From: Rhizophagus irregularis
Taxonomy: Eukaryota; Glomeromycota; Glomeromycetes; Glomerales; Glomeraceae
Direction: 5' to 3'
NCBI RefSeq assembly: GCF_026210795.1
Contig: NC_089460.1
Span: forward strand, 2,132,501 to 2,196,500
Length of the DNA stretch: 64,000 nt
In this document: positions 12,478 through 24,033 of the stretch, in pieces
How the letters are laid out: each line of letters starts with the position of its first letter
Position numbering within the stretch: the stretch's first letter is position 1
Program-made: the position numbers and the translations under genes
The notes under the pieces: generated by a model
What the model was told of the DNA's origin: nothing
The model's database searches: none
Seen by the model: only the letters and a program-made list of their open reading frames with translations

Positions 12478-15400
12478 TCAAATATCATTATCATTATTAA
12501 ATACCTGAAAATATTTTCTGAATTCTTTTAGTTCTAATTGTTGTAAAGCTTGTAAAAATTCATCAGCAGAATCTAATGGCAACCAAACTCTTCTAAGATA
12601 GTCAAGTAACTCATGTCCTCGTAGTGAATACATAGTTTTAAGTATACTTGATATTTCATTTAGTATCTAATAAAGCAAAACAAATTTGGTAAAATATTCT
12701 ATTCAATATTTTTAAAAAATACACTTCACATTACCAAATTTGATTGTCCATCAGTTATGCAAAATTCAGGCTTCATTGGAACTTCAAAACAAATACGCAA
12801 TATATGATCATACATAAATTGTTCAAAACCGGGAAGAGGTCGACCAGAATTAGTGGATGTGTTATTTGTTGAAGATTGTATAGGGCCACCCCACAATACC
12901 AACGTTTTTGAAAGAATATTAAAAGCTGTCCTTGCTGATGGCACGTCAGCAGGATCACTTGCATAATGAACAACACTTTGAAGTATACTTTCTAAACGCG
13001 GTTGGTTTACTAGATAATTTGAAATAAATTAGAGTCTAGTACAATGATCAAAATGTAACATCAACTTACAATCACTAATAAAGACTGCATCCATTCCAAC
13101 GTTCAAAAGGCTTAATATAAAACCAAGATACGCTTTTCGAAGATTCAACAATAGCATTGCTTCATCTGTTCCAGACGGTGTTTGATTTAAAACATAAAAA
13201 ATTTTGGTAACTAAAGGGCAAATTAATTCATTTAAAATATCATAAATTGATGGCTGTAAGATAATATTGTATTAGTGCTCGTCATCAATAAGGAAAGAAA
13301 TGGAAAAAAAAAATATCGCGAAAACATACATTGAATTTATGAGAAAGTAGACCAATAAAGGGCAAGAAATCTACTAATTCTGAAACTTGGCTCTCATTAA
13401 GTAATCCAGTAATTAATTCTGGAAGATAAGGCAAAATCTCAACACCAAGTACATTTACAAATCTCGCAAATGCAAACCTCGCCTAAAAAACAAGTATCAA
13501 TAATGAAATTTAAGTTGTTTTTAAGAAAGAGATTTTCAAACTTACAGACTCTCGAACAATTTCGAATCGACTTAAAGCTTTAAACGCGACTAATATAACT
13601 TCAACAGATTGCTTTAATAATACAACCCACTCGGCAGTTGGTACCTCCGTTTTTAGGGCATCAGGAAAACCTGAAAATTAAAGACAAAAAATAACTAAAT
13701 TGACCCTCTAAAATAATTGATGTCGAAAAAAAAGCGAACCTTTTCCGATGCTACCAATTGCTATAATTAAGTGATGCAGCTGGAGCACATGAAGAAGGTC
13801 TTCGGGTTCTGACATTACTTTACTCAGATTTCTTTCAATATCCGCCAGCAGAGGATTGATAACAATCTATTAGACAGCCAAAAATATTATTAATTACAAG
13901 CTCTATTTGACCAATTAAACAATTTCAAATTATTATGAAATTACTTTTGCAAATTCAGTTTGGCGTTCAGTAGGAATAGTGTCGACTGTGATCAATATAC
14001 CAACAGTTTCGAAAAGATATATTTGGTCATCAAATCCTCCTTCCATTGCTTGATCTTTTGTTATAGTTCCATCTGACACATCAATTGAAGAAAGATTTGC
14101 TTGCACAACTAATAAATCCTAAATATTAAAAATTATTATTAATCTACCGAAAAAGTACCATTATCCACTCAATTCTAATATTTAAACCTGAATATTAGTT
14201 AATACGGTTTCTACATAAGGTCCCATTCTTGATTTGAGCAATTTCACAAATCGATGGAACAGATACCATGATCGAGTACGAATTTGTAAAATAGCGTTAT
14301 GTAGCCCACGCAAATCTACAAAAGCTCCAAGTACTGTGGGAATACAATCTGGTTGTACTTCAAAGAATTGGTAATAACGTGCAACGTTTTCAAAAAATAT
14401 CAAAGGCATTGATGGATGTGGATATGTTGAAATGTCTATTACAAGATTATTAATTAAAATATTTTCATAATTATTAAAAATATATATATATATATAAACA
14501 CGAATAATAAATTACATAACAATTCATATACTTACTGCATTGAATCATTTTCGAAACCATCTCCCCTAAAGGAGTAAACGCAATGATCTCATTGTTATGT
14601 TTTAGTACAAATATCAACTGTCCTTTAAATGCCTCGCCATACAACAGCAATACGTGTAAAGCTAATTCAAGTTCTCTCCAGTCAATTGAATTTCCAACCC
14701 TTTGATATTTGTCCAGAGTATTAATCACAGCCGTATGAACATAGGAAGTAAATAATTGTTCATCGATATTATAAATTGCGTCAAAAAACGTCTTTAGATT
14801 CTATAAGAGATAAATGATTTGAATTAATATTGAAAGAAATAAACAAGTTGCTGAATAAATGAATAGGTCATTCATAAATATTAACTTTTCGCATCTCTAA
14901 AAATTCGGCTTCTTCCACTTCATCTTCCTCTGTTCCGCCCCAATCTGTTTCATCGTCGTATTTCATTTTGATGACAATGACCTTAAGTAATGAATCTATG
15001 AATTCACGTTGTGATCCTGCTAAAGAGCCGGCCTGCTTCTTTTGTTTCTTAAACTAAAAATATAATGTAATTTGTATTAAAGAAACAAAAAGCTTGAACA
15101 TGCATGAAAACTTAAATACTCACAATCGCCTGTAAAGCTGATACAAATGAAAATACAGCACAAGAAACGTCATCATACTCGTTTGCCAAAAATTTCAGTA
15201 AAAATGGGAGTAAAAGCTCTATTTGACCATAAGCTGCAGCTTTTGTTGCAGTGTCCGCCTTCAATTATAATTAAAGCATCATGAAATGGAAAGATAATAA
15301 TATAAACTCATAAAATAACCATATATCATTATTTACCTCCCAAATTTTACATAATTCTACACCTAACACATTAGTTAACTTTGCCACATGTTCCACAAAT

Positions 15401-17363
15401 TCGATATCATCCGTCTATAGAAATTTAACATAAATTAATTATAGAATATAGTTATAAAGTGCAGGAATACATTTACTCACTAAGTCTAAATTTCCCATAA
15501 CATTAGTCAAATTTAAGATCTCAATTAATTTGAGTTTTTCTGCGGGTTTCATTCCTTTGCATACAATCTATTAGAAAAAAAAAAATCAATTTATTTTTAA
15601 GACAAAAATGAAATAATAATTAATTCGTAGAAAATCTCAGTAAATATGCAAATACCTCTGTCAAACACTCACAAGCGGCAATTCGAAGCCTTGTGTCATT
15701 TAATAATTCATATAAGAGCACGATAAATGCGTCATTTACAATTAAATTAATATCGATCCAAGCTAATTAAACAAAAAATATATATAGAGGTAATCATTAA
15801 TTAATCTTGCAAAGAATAAAACGCGAGATAACTAAGTAATTTACCAATATAAAGACCAATGATGTTCAAACACGTAATAGCAATATCTTGATTTCGAACA
15901 CGGTATTCGCTCAGCAGTTCATACCAAGTAGATGCTAGCTTTTGTACGTCACCTGCTCTCATATTGTCTTTCTGGCAAGAGATTATAGCACGTATTATTT
16001 ATCAGAGAATACTATTAATGTGTCTATCAATTAAAAAAAAAAATAACAATAATAAAGTATATTGAATACAAACAATTGCTGTGTTCCTATTCGCTTGCTC
16101 TTTTCCTCTCTGAATTTCTATATTCGCAACTTCATCATCAATTGAAATTAAGATTCTCAAAAATATATCTGCTACACGAATATTAGTCTTATTTCCATTC
16201 ACCGTATTTGTCTGAATTAGTTCCAGGAATTGGTCGAAAAAATTGTGCCAATCCGACGGATACATTTGAACGAACAGGAGAGTTAAGGTGTGAGCGAATT
16301 TGTTTTTTAGGTCTACGTTAATAAATTCGAATCATATCAAGAAATTTATTTTTCATATTTTTATAAAATAAACTATTTAATTAAAAAAAAAAAATTATAA
16401 TAACTGACATTGTGGCTCGGTGCTAAGTTCATCTCCATCGCCCTCCCCGATCACATATTCTCGTTTAACAAATTCCATTAATGTGGATTGAATATGATTG
16501 ACTTGTGATTTGTCAAGACTTGAAAATCTGAATATGACAAAGTTAAAATAAGCAAACATTGAAAAAAGAGAACACGTCGGATGATCATATGATTTATTTA
16601 TCGATACCTATTTTGCATCACACCTTCCAAAACTTGCAAAGCAAACAAACGAGCTTCTGGTGTACTGAATTAGATAAAAATAATTCGCATATATATTATA
16701 TTAAAAGAGGGAGGATGGAAGGTAACTGCGATGTTAATTAAAAGTAAGTTATGATAATAATATCTAATCTACATTTTATATTAATCAGTTCAGTGTGTAA
16801 AAACAATGGACACACCTTTTTGGAAATCTTACGAACAAGGATAGGCCTAATTGCCAACCATCGAGAGATGCCTTTATTTGTTCGCAAAAATTCATAGCCT
16901 AAAGTACAATCGATGTCATAATTAAACCAACAAACGAGAAATGCGTATACATCATTAGGACACTTGATTGGAATTTTTTTAGCTTTTTAAAAAAATGATC
17001 CATTTGATTAAAAAATATATATTATTATCATTTTCAAGTAATAATTACAAGAATTTTTCAACTAATGCAGAGTTATTATTAGCAGCTTATTTTTATTCTT
17101 GGAATAAAATTATAGAAATTAATTTAAAGAATCAAATAAACAACATAAAAATTGGAATAAAGAAATTAATATTACACTCTCTTAAACCATATTACGCGTC
17201 ATAACTTAAATCTCCAACTATCTACGAACATTAGCTCAAATCATTGCATTAGAAAAAAATTCTTTGAGTCTTAACTATACTGTCTACCAACCTGACTTTT
17301 CAGGCTTTGATCCGCTGTGGGACTTAACGCAAAAGCTACTGCTTGCTCTATCTGCTCTTCCAT
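12478..17363 (-). CDS. XPOT: Exportin-T (nuclear tRNA exporter, XPOT/Los1)
   Basis: Karyopherin-beta family receptor that carries mature tRNA out of the nucleus with RanGTP. The N-terminal exon (17363-17293) reads MEEQIEQAVAFALSPTADQS. Later exons give FVKREYVIGEGDGDE (about 16390-16530), then MYPSDWHNFFDQFLELIQ with FLRILISIDDEVANIEIQR (16090-16270), and TWYELLSEYRVRNQDIAITC. These follow exportin-T closely and give HEAT repeats of an exportin with an Xpo1-like N-terminal domain. About 17 introns, all short except the first (about 390 bases). The C-terminus reads QLELKEFRKYFQ and then runs in frame to TGA at 12478. GT follows TTTCAG there, so a further small exon is possible. It sits beside Trm11, another tRNA gene, in the same direction. 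Confidence 0.93.
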
Positions 17364-17812
17364 TATTAAGTAAATGAATCTGAAAAGATAGAAAAATGTC
17401 GATCAACTAAATTTTATCTTCTAATATAAGAAGAATATTTAATTTTTAAAAGCCACGATACACACCTAATATAAATATGGTTTAAAATTAGATCCTAAAA
17501 GAAAAAAGTTTATTCATAAACCAAAAAATTTTATAGAACTAGAAAAAAAAATCAAAAAAATCAAGAAAAAAAAATGATCTGTCTATTTATTTTGGATGCG
17601 ACACCGGAAATATCACGTGAAACCACATATTACGTCATTTACGTCAACGTACATATAATTATTTTATAATTATTTAAACTTAAGAGTAAAATACACAATA
17701 TTTTATTTCTTCCAAAAACCACAAGCATCAATAAATGCAAAATCCGTAAGTTCAATTAAATTCATAAACCGCTATAAAAATTAGCAACAACTTCAGATTT
17801 GCTTACAGGTTA

Positions 17813-20044
17813 TTATGTAGTATTGTCTGTATCATCATCTCGATTTTGATCTTTATTTCTTGTCCAAATTTGTTTTTTATCGGATTTAGAAGAAAAATAC
17901 TAATTTTTTTTTTAAAAAAAAAATTAAATAAAAAAGGTATTATTAAACAAAAATTACTGTAATTTATTCACCTTTTCTCTAAATAAATAATGTCCAGGTT
18001 TTTTCTTTTCTTTTGTATTTGTTGTTTCTGCTTCATTAGAATTAACATCATTTTTCTTATATACAGAAGAAAGATTATCTACCCCCCTTACGTTATGTAT
18101 ATTAGTACGTTCACCTATGATATTATCTTTAAATTTTTCCATTGTAACTAATCTTCTTGACCATTGACCAAAATTTTGTTCACTATTTGATACAAGTCTC
18201 ATTGATGAATGTTCCGGTAAATCTGAACTTGAATATCTATATTTCGCATCATCACATAGTTATAAATACAGTATATGCGCACTTAAAGTTTGAAAAAAAA
18301 ATAAAAGAGTACACACTCATCTACTAGTGTTGGCAACCAATACACTAATCTTCCTCCAAGAACTAAAAATCTCGCAGCAAATTCCAAAAGGTCAGACAAT
18401 ACTTCAGACATTTCATATGGTTTTGTTGGTGGATAGTAATCTTTCCCCCTTAAAGTACGTATAATAAAATGATTATTTAATTAATGAACCTTGAACATTA
18501 AAACATTCCCTTACTCGTGTGTTCCATCAATAGTTAATGGTCGTTTTGTTGGATTCTTTCTTCCTAATGTTTTCGCTCCTGCTCGAACACCATATGGAGC
18601 TATTACAAAAAAAAAAAACTATTATTAAATTTTCCCCTACAAATGCATATTAACTCTTAAGAAGATTCTATCTATTTACGATCTGTTACTATAGCATCAA
18701 ACCAAAGATTATCCCGCCATGGATGATGACAGATATCAAATACAAGCGTATCCAAGACTTTTCCCTGTAAATGATATTGTTCCACGTTAGACTTTACAGA
18801 CCTATCAGCTAATCACCAAAAAAAAAAAATTGAAAATGATTTTCAACAAGTTTCCGCTTATGATTCAATTAAAAACTTAATTACTTTGCCCACGAATTTG
18901 CCGTCCATCTATATCAGATCCCATCGTAAAAGATCCAAATTGTGCACAAGTAAAAAGAAAACTGCCTGTACCAACAAACGGATCGTAAATCAATTTACCC
19001 GGTACAGCCTTTTTTAAAAATTATAATGTTAGTCGTAAAATTAACCCAGAGAAAGTTACAAATGATAAACATGTACCAATGCTTGGTTAGCCATTATTAA
19101 TGATAATTCAGCATCCATCGATGTATTTCCTATATACTTTCGTTTTTTCAAATTAAAAGTTTGAATAAGGTCGCGGTTCCCTGAAGCAATCTAACAGCAA
19201 ATAAATAAGTTCAAATTAAAGAATAAGTTTGCTTTAATCGAAATTTCATGATAGTGTAACCTAATACATACTAATCTTCCAAAATATATCATAAAAGGTT
19301 CTAGTGGCGGTACAGAATCTAACCCATAATCTTCTAATACACCAAATGTCACTTCTGGATTTTTTAGATCAATATCTCCTTTAAATCCTAAATACGCAAA
19401 TGAATCGATTATTCTGATTTGATAATCCGATGAACATGTCGATCCAAATGCCGATACTATAAATTTAAATGATTTATAGTCATACGCCGGCTGTTATTAA
19501 TAAGGAGAAAGAAATCAGAACGAAGTTTTTTCCAAATAAAAAGACGAGTATTGCTTACCCATCTTTCAGGCTTGGCTTTCACTTGAGTGTGAACATCTTC
19601 ATAAATTTTTCCCACTCCCCATAATTCATATATATTCCTATAAAATTTTAATCAGTTTAATTTCATAAATGCTAAATAAATAATCAATTAAATTTGATTA
19701 ATCACTTTATTAAAATTGCTCTTTTAACAAGCCTAGTTGCTTCTTCTTCATTATCAATTTCAATGATTAAAAACGGACACTAGAAATTAACCAAATCACA
19801 TTCAATATCTCAATTAGATTATTTAATTTTTAAAAAATATTACTGCTTACATTATTTTTGTATTCTTCTTTATTGTATGATATTTTTACATTTTCAATTT
19901 GTGCTAAAGATTCAAGTTCAGGTAAACGAAACTCTTCATGAGCTAAATTAAAAATATATCAATTAATTAATTTAACCAAACAAAAAAATGTAAACACAAT
20001 GAGAATCATATACATTGAGCAAATTGAATAAAATATTTTGTCAT
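17813..20044 (-). CDS. TRM11: tRNA (guanine10-N2)-methyltransferase catalytic subunit Trm11
   Basis: Catalytic subunit that, with Trm112, makes m2G at position 10 of cytosolic tRNAs. Start ATG 20044; exon 1 is MTKYFIQFAQ, splicing to SHEEFRLPELESL as in other Trm11 proteins. The SAM-binding motif KLIYDPFVGTGSFLF lies at about 18950-19000 and SDIDGRQIRG follows. The amino-methyltransferase motif TDPPYGVRAG is split by an intron, with T-D-P ending one exon near 18680 and PYGVRAG opening the next near 18600. The C-terminal exon reads through to a stop at 17954. A GT donor just after FREK, joined to an acceptor at about 17900, instead gives FREKYFSSKSDKK and ends at 17813. FREKYF is the expected Trm11 ending, so I chose the longer model. 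Confidence 0.9.
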
Positions 20045-20401
20045 TTTAATTAAAATAAAGTGATGGAAATCTACTGATAAAAAGATTTTTTGATGGTACG
20101 TACCACGTACCACAAAATTTAGATCTTATTCTTATGTATGATCCGCAAAAAATGCCGATCTTTGCAAGCACGTCAGCTATCACAGACTCACAGTACCACG
20201 TTTTACAAATTGCCATCTTTCTTGGCTCACAAATGTGCATCATACAAGATAATAATAAGTTCCAGTTCATACCGGTTTAACAGATGAATAAATAGTATGA
20301 ATTTGGTGAAATTGATTATGGATATCAAATATGGAAAACATATATGTGGAAAACATATAAAAAGGAAGTAAAGTTTTGTCTTTTTGGAAGTTAAGTTTAT
20401 C
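20045..20401. promoter_or_regulatory. Shared divergent promoter of TRM11 (-) and metacaspase (+)
   Basis: 357 bases between two start codons. A TATAAAA box lies at about 20355, roughly 45 bases upstream of the metacaspase ATG, following a direct repeat of GGAAAACATAT. Near 20095-20120, GGTACGTACCACGTACCACA contains repeated ACGTACC units. A frame on the - strand here is not supported as a gene. Confidence 0.45.
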
Positions 20402-21998
20402 ATGTCAGTTCATAAAGAAACGAAAACTTATACTTCTCCAGACGGAACTACTACCACAACCACAACAACTACGTCATATAGTAGTAGTAGTAGTAGCGGT
20501 AATATTCCTAAAGACTTCCAAGAATTTACTAGTCATTTTAATGAGGATCCCTTTACCTCTGATTTCTTTAAGAAATATGTAGAAACCAGCGTGCCTTCTC
20601 ATGGTCAAATTAAAAAAGTAAAATATCAAAAACAAGAGCAACCAAACGAAGACTTACCGGATGATTATAGTTTATTTGTTAAACCAACCGAAAAAGTCGA
20701 TTTTCAGACATCAACTTGTACAGGACGTAAAAGAGCTGTTTTAATTGGAATTAATTATTATCATTCCGAATATCAATTGAGGGGTAATTTTTTATTTTTT
20801 TAGAGGCTCCGGCAGTCAAAAAAAGAATTAATTAATCCATATTTTTTTTTTAAAAAAAAAAAGGTTGTATCAATGATGTCAACAATATCAAAAAGTTTTT
20901 GACAGGACATTATGGATTTGAAGAATCAAATATGAAAATACTAACCGATGAACAATTAGATCCGGAATTATTTCCGACAAGAGAAAATATTATTAAAGCA
21001 ATAAAATGGCTTGTACACGATCCACAAGAAAACGATTCGTGAGTGTAAAACAGATTGTGGTAATTGACCAAAAAGGAAAGAACTTAGAGATTATTACAAA
21101 TTGTTATTTTGTAGATACTTTTTCCATTATAGTGGGCATGGAGGACAAGTTAAAGATGAGGCTGGGGATGAAGAAGATGGATATGATGAAACTATTATGC
21201 CAGTTGATTTTATGACAAATGGACAAATTATTGATGATGAATTGCACGCTTTGATGGTTGCCCCCCTTCCAAAAGGTTAGCTTTATTTTTTTTTTCTTTT
21301 GTAAATTTCCTCGAAATTATGCGTCAAATAAATCATGTGATTATTTTAGGAGTAAGGTTGACTGTTATATTCGATTGTTGTCATTCGGGAACTGTACTTG
21401 ATTTACCATATGTTTATTCCACTCGTGGTGTTGTCAAAGAATCAAACATTCTTTCTTTGGGAAGCAAAAGCATTATAAATGCAGGTTTTAGTTATATTAA
21501 AGGTGGTGTTATAAAATCAATTAAAGAAATTAAAAATGCTGCAACTGAGTATCAGAAAATTCGTCGTAAGAACATCGAGACAAAGGGAAGCCCTGCTGAT
21601 GTCATTATGTTCAGTGGATGTAAAGATGAGCAAACTTCCGCTGATGCACAAATGGCAGGTGAACAGGTAGTCACTGGCGCTATGTCACATGCTTTGGTCA
21701 CATCGTAAGTAATATAATAATATTTTCATTTATCAATATCCAAATACTAAATCTTTTTTTTTTTAAATAAATTTATTATAGGTTAAATAAAAATGCACAT
21801 CCTACATATCAAGAATTATTGAATTCAATTCGTGAGGTTCTCAAAACTAAATATGCTCAAAAACCTCAACTTAGCGCGTAAGTTTTTTCCTTTTCTAAAA
21901 AAAATTCATGTATAATCTAAAACAATTTGCTAAATTTAATATCATCTTAATTGTTTAGATCTCATGTAATGAACATGAGTGAGAAATTTACCATGTAG
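20402..21998 (+). CDS. Type I metacaspase (caspase-like cysteine protease)
   Basis: Arg/Lys-specific C14-family protease linked in fungi to proteostasis and cell death. Six exons join in frame: 20402-20783, 20864-21038, 21115-21275, 21350-21704, 21782-21877 and 21959-21998. The N-terminus is a Thr/Ser-rich low-complexity prodomain (residues about 10-35). The p20 domain starts at GRKRAVLIGINYY. The catalytic His lies in FFHYSGHGGQ (exon 3) and the catalytic Cys in FDCCHSGT (exon 4). DVIMFSGCKDEQTSAD in exon 4 and the short p10 region complete the fold. The start at 20402 was chosen as the first ATG; an upstream TTG in frame is not a likely start. It ends with KFTM. Confidence 0.94.
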
Positions 21999-22332
21999 CA
22001 TAAATAATTGTATGGTTTGCTCATTGTATTAATTTTTTTTTTATTTTTTTTATTATTATTTATTATGATTATGATTATATATATTTCATAAATGGATTAT
22101 GTCTTCATAATACAGTATACGTATAATAAAACTACTGTATACAGACAACTCTGAAATTATACAATAGTGGAAAAGTAAATTTTAAATTTTATTATATTTA
22201 TTATATCGAATAATATTGGTATACCATACATATGTATTAAATATTTATTCGTTTTATTATTTAAGTTATCACGTGATTTCACCGCATCTTTTTTTAAAAA
22301 AGTCGTGCTTTTTAAAATTTTGTTATATTAAA

Positions 22333-22939
22333 ATGATACTTGGAATTGGAATAGATATTATCCATTTATCACGTATTAAAGCTCTTTTAACACGCAAACC
22401 AACATCCCTATTACATTTTTCCAAAAGAATTTTGTCAGATGGAGAATTAAAAGAATTTAATATTTTTTTATCTAATCAAAAAAAAAATTTGATTAGTGCT
22501 AATAATTTATCACAAAATAATTCAAAACAAGATAAAATTATGATTAATAATAATATCATTAAATACTTGGCTGTTAGGTAAGATTCTAATATATTCTAAT
22601 TATTTGATTTTTTTGTCTCTAATTAAGTTTATTAAAAAAAAAGATGGACTTTAAAAGAAGCAGCTTATAAAGCATTATTTCCTCATTATCGTCTTACATG
22701 GAAAGATATATCTATAAGTAAAATTAAAGGCATGAATAATTATTATTAACAATTTTTTTATTAAATACTTTGATTTTTTTTTTCTTAATATAATAATTAA
22801 TATTATTTTAGAAAAGCCATATTTAATGATCCATAATGTTAGTCAAAAAGGAAATAATAATATTAAGGTTCATTCATCTGTTTCACATGATGAAAAATAT
22901 GTTATTTCACAAGTTTTAATTGAAAGTATAACTTGCTAA
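22333..22939 (+). CDS. Holo-[acyl-carrier-protein] synthase (AcpS/Ppt2-type 4'-phosphopantetheinyl transferase)
   Basis: Transfers the phosphopantetheine arm of CoA to acyl carrier protein, probably the mitochondrial ACP as for yeast Ppt2. The N-terminus MILGIGIDIIHLSRI carries the AcpS motif G-I/V-D-I/V with the Mg-binding Asp. Exon 1 (22333-22577) splices to exon 2 (22644 on), giving the second motif RWTLKEAAYKAL, the W-x-x-K-E-A-x-x-K signature of the family. The second intron ends at 22811. Its donor is either GTAAAA at 22718 (giving DISIKKPYLM) or a GC donor at 22730 (giving SKIKEKPYLM); both stay in frame and the GT form is more usual. The C-terminus VHSSVSHDEKYVISQVL is typical of AcpS. 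The insert after residue 40 is Asn/Lys-rich. Confidence 0.9.
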
Positions 22940-24033
22940 AATTTAAAAATATTAAAATTTTGTTAATAAAAATAATAAAATAAATCAATTTAAATATTTG
23001 TTTATATTAGTTTTATTTAATTAGTGAAAATTTTTCTATTTTTTTTAAATAAATTCTTATAATTGGACTTTAAGAAGGGAAACTAACAGAAAAATTAAAT
23101 TTATATTTATATACTAAAAATGCTTTAAATATTTAATTTGTCCAGAATTAGCATTAACTAAAAAAATTTTGTTTTAGCAATTTTCCCCTTTTTCTATTGC
23201 AAAGAATCCAATTATATATTACTATTATGTAAAATGATTATTATAATCTTTAATTCCATTATATTATTATATATAAATAATAATATTTGCAAAATTTAAT
23301 AAGTAGAATTGAATTAATAAAAATGTAAAATAATGAAAAATTATTTTTAAATTGGATTAATTTCAAATTTCTAATTTAAGTTTTTGCCACTTAATAATAT
23401 AAATTTAATATTTAAATTTTAAAGTTAATTTATTATATTTTTAAATATAAATGTAAATTTCTCTTAATTATATATAAATTATAATAAGAAAAAGCAAAAA
23501 CTATTTAAAATAAGGATAAATGTATATCTAGCGGGGGTGATCCAATTAAATCTAACATGATATATAAAGTGTAATCTAATTGGTTAAAAATACATGATCA
23601 CACATGACCCAAATTTTTTATGCAAAGTGAGATTTAAGATGCATCGCATTTCCGAAAAAATATAAATAAACTTCTCGAAATGTTCTAATAAAGCCCCTTA
23701 TACTTTTATGAAAATTTTTATGCAATGCGAAATCTAAGATATATCGCATTTCCTAATGTAAACCAAAATATATGACATATTTAACCCCTCATAGGTTTAT
23801 GAAAGATTTTTATGCAAAGCAAAACTTAAGATATATCGCATTTCCTAATGTAAATCAAAAAAATATGCCATAAACAAACCCATATCTCTAGTAAAGTCAT
23901 CGTTTAATAAAAACAAACAAACAACTTTATTTCTCTCTCTCATTTTTAATACCAACTAAAAAAAACTCAAACCAAAACTATTATTCAGAAAGAATTTTTT
24001 GTATCTTCCTTTTTAATAGATACTATAAGTCTA
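22940..24033. other. AT-rich intergenic region before the transposon block
   Basis: No gene seen. It marks the change from compact single-copy genes to repeats. It contains the hairpin repeat described separately; the rest is A/T-rich filler. Confidence 0.4.
23613..23860. repeat. Three spaced copies of a hairpin-forming repeat of about 100 bases
   Basis: A core of the form TTTATGCAAAGCGAAA, TTAAGATATATCGCATTTCC, occurs three times, starting near 23616, 23717 and 23811. Each copy pairs TGCGA with TCGCA around a short AT loop. The segment between copies is also partly conserved, with TATGAAAATTT and TATGACATAT elements. Seen directly; function unknown. Confidence 0.6.

Noticed and set aside
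16995-17204. 69-codon + frame opposite the exportin-T gene
   Set aside because: It lies in the long first intron of exportin-T on the other strand, with no motif and AT-driven composition.
20046-20270. Minus-strand 74-codon frame rich in Cys
   Set aside because: It lies in the promoter between Trm11 and the metacaspase, has no domain, and would overlap the Trm11 leader.
22730-22811. Second GC-AG intron in the AcpS gene
   Set aside because: A GT donor 12 bases upstream also keeps the frame, so a GC donor is not needed.
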